From: Cohnella rhizoplanae
Lineage (GTDB): Bacteria; Bacillota; Bacilli; Paenibacillales; Paenibacillaceae
Direction of reading: 5' to 3'
NCBI RefSeq assembly: GCF_948329515.1
Contig: NZ_CAOJCN010000002.1
Coordinates: 123,740 to 187,739, forward strand
DNA: 64,000 nt
The position numbers and the translations under genes are program-made. Position 1 is the stretch's first letter. Every line of letters begins with the position of its first letter. The notes beneath the pieces are model-generated. The model had not been told where the DNA came from. It saw only the letters and a program-made list of their open reading frames with translations, and did no database searches. Below, piece by piece: positions 61,352 through 64,000 of this stretch.

Positions 61352-63019
61352 ATGGTTAAAAAGGATTCGCTCATCAAAGGCACGCTTATTCTGACGGCGG
61401 CGGCCTTGGTCGCGCGCGTGATCGGAATCTTCCAGCGCGTGCCGCTCTCGGAGGTCATGGACGAGGTCGGCATCAGCGCCTTCGGGGTCTCGAACAATGT
61501 ATATCTGTTGCTGCTTGTCTTTGCGACCGCGGGCATCCCGAGCGCGGTCAGCAAGATGGTCTCGGAGCGCGTCGAACTCGGGCGGGGAAACGAGGTCAGG
61601 CGTATTTTCCGGGCGGCGCTCCGATTTGGCGCGATTGCCGGCATCACGCTCACGATCGGCCTGCTGCTGCTGGCGCCGGTCTACACATGGCTGGCCGGCA
61701 CGGAGCATGCGACGCTTGCCATTCGGGCGATTGCGCCATCGCTGCTGCTGTTTCCCATAATCGCGATGATGCGAGGCTACTTCCAAGGCCGTCAAATGAT
61801 GATGGCGGGCGGCGTATCTCAAGTCGTAGAGCAGATCGCCCGCGTCGTGACGGCGATCGGAATCGTATTCGCGATGCACGGCTGGGGCTACGGCAATGAA
61901 AAAATGGCGGCCGGCGGGGCGCTCGGCAGCGTCGTCGGCAGCGTCGGCGCGTTCGCCGTCATGCTTTACTATGCCGTCAAGCTCAGGAAAAGCGATGAGC
62001 GCACGGGCGAACTGAATCGGACGGAAAAGACGTTTGCCACCGGGTCACGTGCCGGCGGACCTCCGGTACTTCGTTCGAATCGCGATATTTACCGCGCCAT
62101 TTTTCGCATTTCCATCCCCATTCTGGTGACGGCGATGACCGTCCAGGCGATCTATATCATCGACCAATCGCTGCTTACGCGGCTCAGCGAATGGCGATTT
62201 GGCGAGGCGAAGACGCTGAACTGGCTCGCGGATCTGACCAACAACGCCCAGGCCATCGCCGGCATCCCGCCGGTGCTCGCGATCGCGCTCAGTCAGTCGA
62301 TCCTGCCCGTGCTCTCCGCTGCCTTTGCGTCCGGCGACAGAGAGCGGGTGACCGGTCAGGCGACCTTGGCGCTCAGGATCGGGATTTTCTCCGGCATGCC
62401 GATCGTGCTGTTAATGACGGTCGGCGCCCATGCGATCAACGGGTTGTTATTTCCGAATCCGGACGCGAGCCTCATCGTCGGCATGCTGGCGGGGGGCACG
62501 ATTTTCCAGATTACGATGATGACCTCGAACTCCATTCTGTTCGGGCTGGGCCAGCAGCGACTCGCGATGAAGCATACGCTCGTGGGGATCCTCGTCAAGC
62601 TGGTGCTGACGCTGATCTTGACGCCTCTCTTCGGCGTGTACGGGTTGGTGTCCGCGACGACGCTCTGCTTCATGTTCGCCACGATGACGAACATGATGTC
62701 GATCCGCAAGCGGGCCGGCGTGCGCGCGCTGGGCGACCGCTGGACGGGCTTCGCCGCTACGGTGCTGCTGCTCTCCGCGGCGGGCGGCTTGCTCGTGTAC
62801 GCCGTGCTGCACCTGACGGCGCCGCTCGGCGGCAAGTGGCCGTATCTGCTCACCACGGGCGCCCTCGGCCTGCTGATCTGCGCCGTGTATCCGGTGCTGC
62901 TGACCGCGTTCGGCGTGCTTCGCGCGGAAGACCTGGAGTCGTATCCGGCACGCATCCGGCGGGTGCTGCGCCCGTTCCTGCGCTTTGCGCGCGGCAGGCG
63001 CGCGCGTAGCGCGGTATAA
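61352..63019 (+). CDS. MOP-family flippase, SpoVB/MurJ-like
   Basis: The protein (555 aa) has about fourteen membrane helices and the polysaccharide-biosynthesis/MOP fold. It opens KGTLILTAAALVARVIGIFQ and has TAGIPSAVSKMVSE, MMRGYFQGRQMM and, later, LSQSILPVLSAAFASGD and TSNSILFGLGQQ. It resembles B. subtilis SpoVB and YtgP, which move lipid-linked precursors across the membrane. Which of the two it serves, vegetative or spore wall, is unclear. Confidence 0.86.
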   Translation: MVKKDSLIKGTLILTAAALVARVIGIFQRVPLSEVMDEVGISAFGVSNNVYLLLLVFATAGIPSAVSKMVSERVELGRGNEVRRIFRAALRFGAIAGITLTIGLLLLAPVYTWLAGTEHATLAIRAIAPSLLLFPIIAMMRGYFQGRQMMMAGGVSQVVEQIARVVTAIGIVFAMHGWGYGNEKMAAGGALGSVVGSVGAFAVMLYYAVKLRKSDERTGELNRTEKTFATGSRAGGPPVLRSNRDIYRAIFRISIPILVTAMTVQAIYIIDQSLLTRLSEWRFGEAKTLNWLADLTNNAQAIAGIPPVLAIALSQSILPVLSAAFASGDRERVTGQATLALRIGIFSGMPIVLLMTVGAHAINGLLFPNPDASLIVGMLAGGTIFQITMMTSNSILFGLGQQRLAMKHTLVGILVKLVLTLILTPLFGVYGLVSATTLCFMFATMTNMMSIRKRAGVRALGDRWTGFAATVLLLSAAGGLLVYAVLHLTAPLGGKWPYLLTTGALGLLICAVYPVLLTAFGVLRAEDLESYPARIRRVLRPFLRFARGRRARSAV

Positions 63020-63031
63020 CAAGTATATCGG

Positions 63032-63064
63032 GAAGGCCCCGTCCGAATGGATGGGGTCTTTTCC
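63032..63064 (+). terminator. Intrinsic terminator after the flippase gene
   Basis: GGCCCCGTCC (63035-63044) pairs with GGATGGGGTC (63049-63058), followed by TTTTCC. Confidence 0.8.
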
Positions 63065-63173
63065 GTGTACTTTGATAAATTATACTTGATTTTCCAGGAG
63101 TTCCATTTGATAATTTATGGTTACAGCGCAGAAACAGGGCAAGAAGTCAGCATAATCTAAGGGGGCTTTGCCT

Positions 63174-64000
63174 ATGAAGCTTGAACGTCTGACGGTCAAC
63201 GACGCCGTTCTGCTGGACGCCTTCCGACAAGACGAAGTGCCTTACAATCTCGTCTATCGCGTACTCGATTCGAACGAAGCGTTGGGGTGGAAGGCAGAGG
63301 ACGGCCGCATGCTGTTCGTCCAGACGCCCGGGTACAACGGCTGGCTATGGGTCTCGCCGGGGGCATCGTCCGCGTATCGCGAAGACGCGATCGGCGCGTT
63401 AATTGAGCGTTTGAAGGACGTTCCCCTATTGCCAGGGGTTACGGCGAAGCCGGGGGTGGCGGAGGCGTTCGCAGCAGCTTATGCAACGGACAGAGGAACC
63501 GGCTGTCATCCCTATATGACATTAGACGCGTACCACTGTCTCGCGGTGAACAAGCCCGAGGGCGTGAGCGGAGCGTTACGGCCGGCGGACGAACGCGATC
63601 TGCGCACGATAGCCGCTTTCTTCGCGGGGTTCGCACGGGACGCGCACGGCGTATCCGCCGATACGGACAGCCAATTGCAAGCCGCGTCAGGCGCGATCGG
63701 CACGGGCAATCTGTACCTGTGGGAAACGGACGGCGCCGTCGTCTCCATCGCGAACATCGCTCACCGTTCGTCCCGCCACGGACGCATCAATGCCGTGTAC
63801 ACGCCGCCTGAGCGTCGCAACCGGGGATTCGCGGGCGCGCTGGTCGCCGAACTCAGCGCCATGCTGCTGCGGGAGCGTCTGACGCCGATGCTGTATACCA
63901 ACGCCGCGAACCCGATCGCGAGCCGCGCGTATCGCAAAGTCGGTTTTACCGAGATGGGATCGATCTTGGACATCCGATTCGGACAGGGAGGAAGAGGAGA
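63174..64000 (+). CDS. GNAT family acetyltransferase (3' end beyond window)
   Basis: An open frame runs from the ATG at 63174 to the window end (275 codons seen, no stop). It begins MKLERLTVNDAVLLDAF and its last third is a GNAT domain: RINAVYTPPERRNRGFAGAL is the acetyl-CoA-binding motif A, and LYTNAANPIASRAYRKVGF is motif B. The first ~130 residues are a second, less clear domain. An unrelated minus-strand frame overlaps it and is not real. The G-rich GGGGG at 63161-63165 serves as ribosome site. Substrate unknown. Confidence 0.82.
   Translation, partial: MKLERLTVNDAVLLDAFRQDEVPYNLVYRVLDSNEALGWKAEDGRMLFVQTPGYNGWLWVSPGASSAYREDAIGALIERLKDVPLLPGVTAKPGVAEAFAAAYATDRGTGCHPYMTLDAYHCLAVNKPEGVSGALRPADERDLRTIAAFFAGFARDAHGVSADTDSQLQAASGAIGTGNLYLWETDGAVVSIANIAHRSSRHGRINAVYTPPERRNRGFAGALVAELSAMLLRERLTPMLYTNAANPIASRAYRKVGFTEMGSILDIRFGQGGRG

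Noticed and set aside
63439..63973. Minus-strand frames at the window end
   Set aside because: A continuous plus-strand GNAT frame with recognisable acetyl-CoA motifs covers this region.

Overview
The window looks like chromosome from a GC-rich, spore-forming member of the Bacillales, most like Cohnella or another Paenibacillaceae. The reasons are the spore genes (an alpha/beta small acid-soluble protein, gerQ, yunB, ylbJ and a LytH-like peptidase), T-box leaders, a HrcA/CIRCE-controlled groESL operon, AAGGAGG-type ribosome binding sites with many TTG and GTG starts, and local gene order recalling Bacillus subtilis: ydiF-(moaC)-tatA-tatC-groES-groEL, yunB-lytH-lipA-yutD, pepF near a truncated globin, and ctaB followed by a SCO gene. 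The genus is inferred from memory of these traits. No rRNA, tRNA, phage, insertion sequence or CRISPR array was seen. 

Layout. 1-3.1 kb: the end of a T-box leader, leuA, an intergenic DnaA-box cluster and a methyltransferase. 3.1-9.3 kb: an ABC-F protein, a folate enzyme, three molybdenum-cofactor genes and TatA/TatC. 9.3-13.2 kb: a short-loop chemoreceptor behind an odd non-coding region, then groES-groEL. 13.3-22.6 kb: MgtC-like protein, CE7 esterase, two transporters, a lipoprotein, YceI, an AraC regulator, an ADP-ribosylglycohydrolase, YunB and a HesB-like protein. 22.8-31.6 kb: ribokinase, LytH-like peptidase, lipA, a YutD protein with a long RGG-rich tail, NAD kinase, YlbJ and PepD. 31.7-43.6 kb: a 28-residue membrane peptide, truncated haemoglobin, DUF2225, PepF, a permease with a histidine-rich loop, T-box-controlled trpS, YlaF-like protein, SASP, YfhP-like protein, gerQ, ctaB and SCO. 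43.7-51.6 kb: Toprim protein, a heterodimeric ABC exporter, an MFS protein and a run of small membrane proteins ending in a transglutaminase. 52.1-60 kb: two paralogous class B penicillin-binding proteins flanking a two-component system and a lipoprotein. 60-64 kb: HAD phosphatase, DUF456, a SpoVB/MurJ-like flippase and a GNAT enzyme cut by the window end. 

How genes work together. moaC, the mog-like gene and the moeA-like gene are tightly packed and probably make one Mo-cofactor operon, with the Tat genes downstream; Mo-cofactor enzymes are common Tat substrates. ctaB and SCO supply heme O/A and copper for cytochrome oxidase. Response regulator, sensor kinase and lipoprotein form an envelope-stress-like unit between the two PBPs. 

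The most unusual feature is a set of four intergenic tandem arrays (27.2, 35.4, 47.9 and 51.6 kb). Their sequences differ, but each repeats with a period of 51 bp (51-52 in the first), each unit carries an inverted repeat, and each sits downstream of a gene's 3' end. In one array the hairpin arms show a compensatory change; in another the arms are invariant over ten copies while loop and linker vary. I do not recognise this as a named repeat family.
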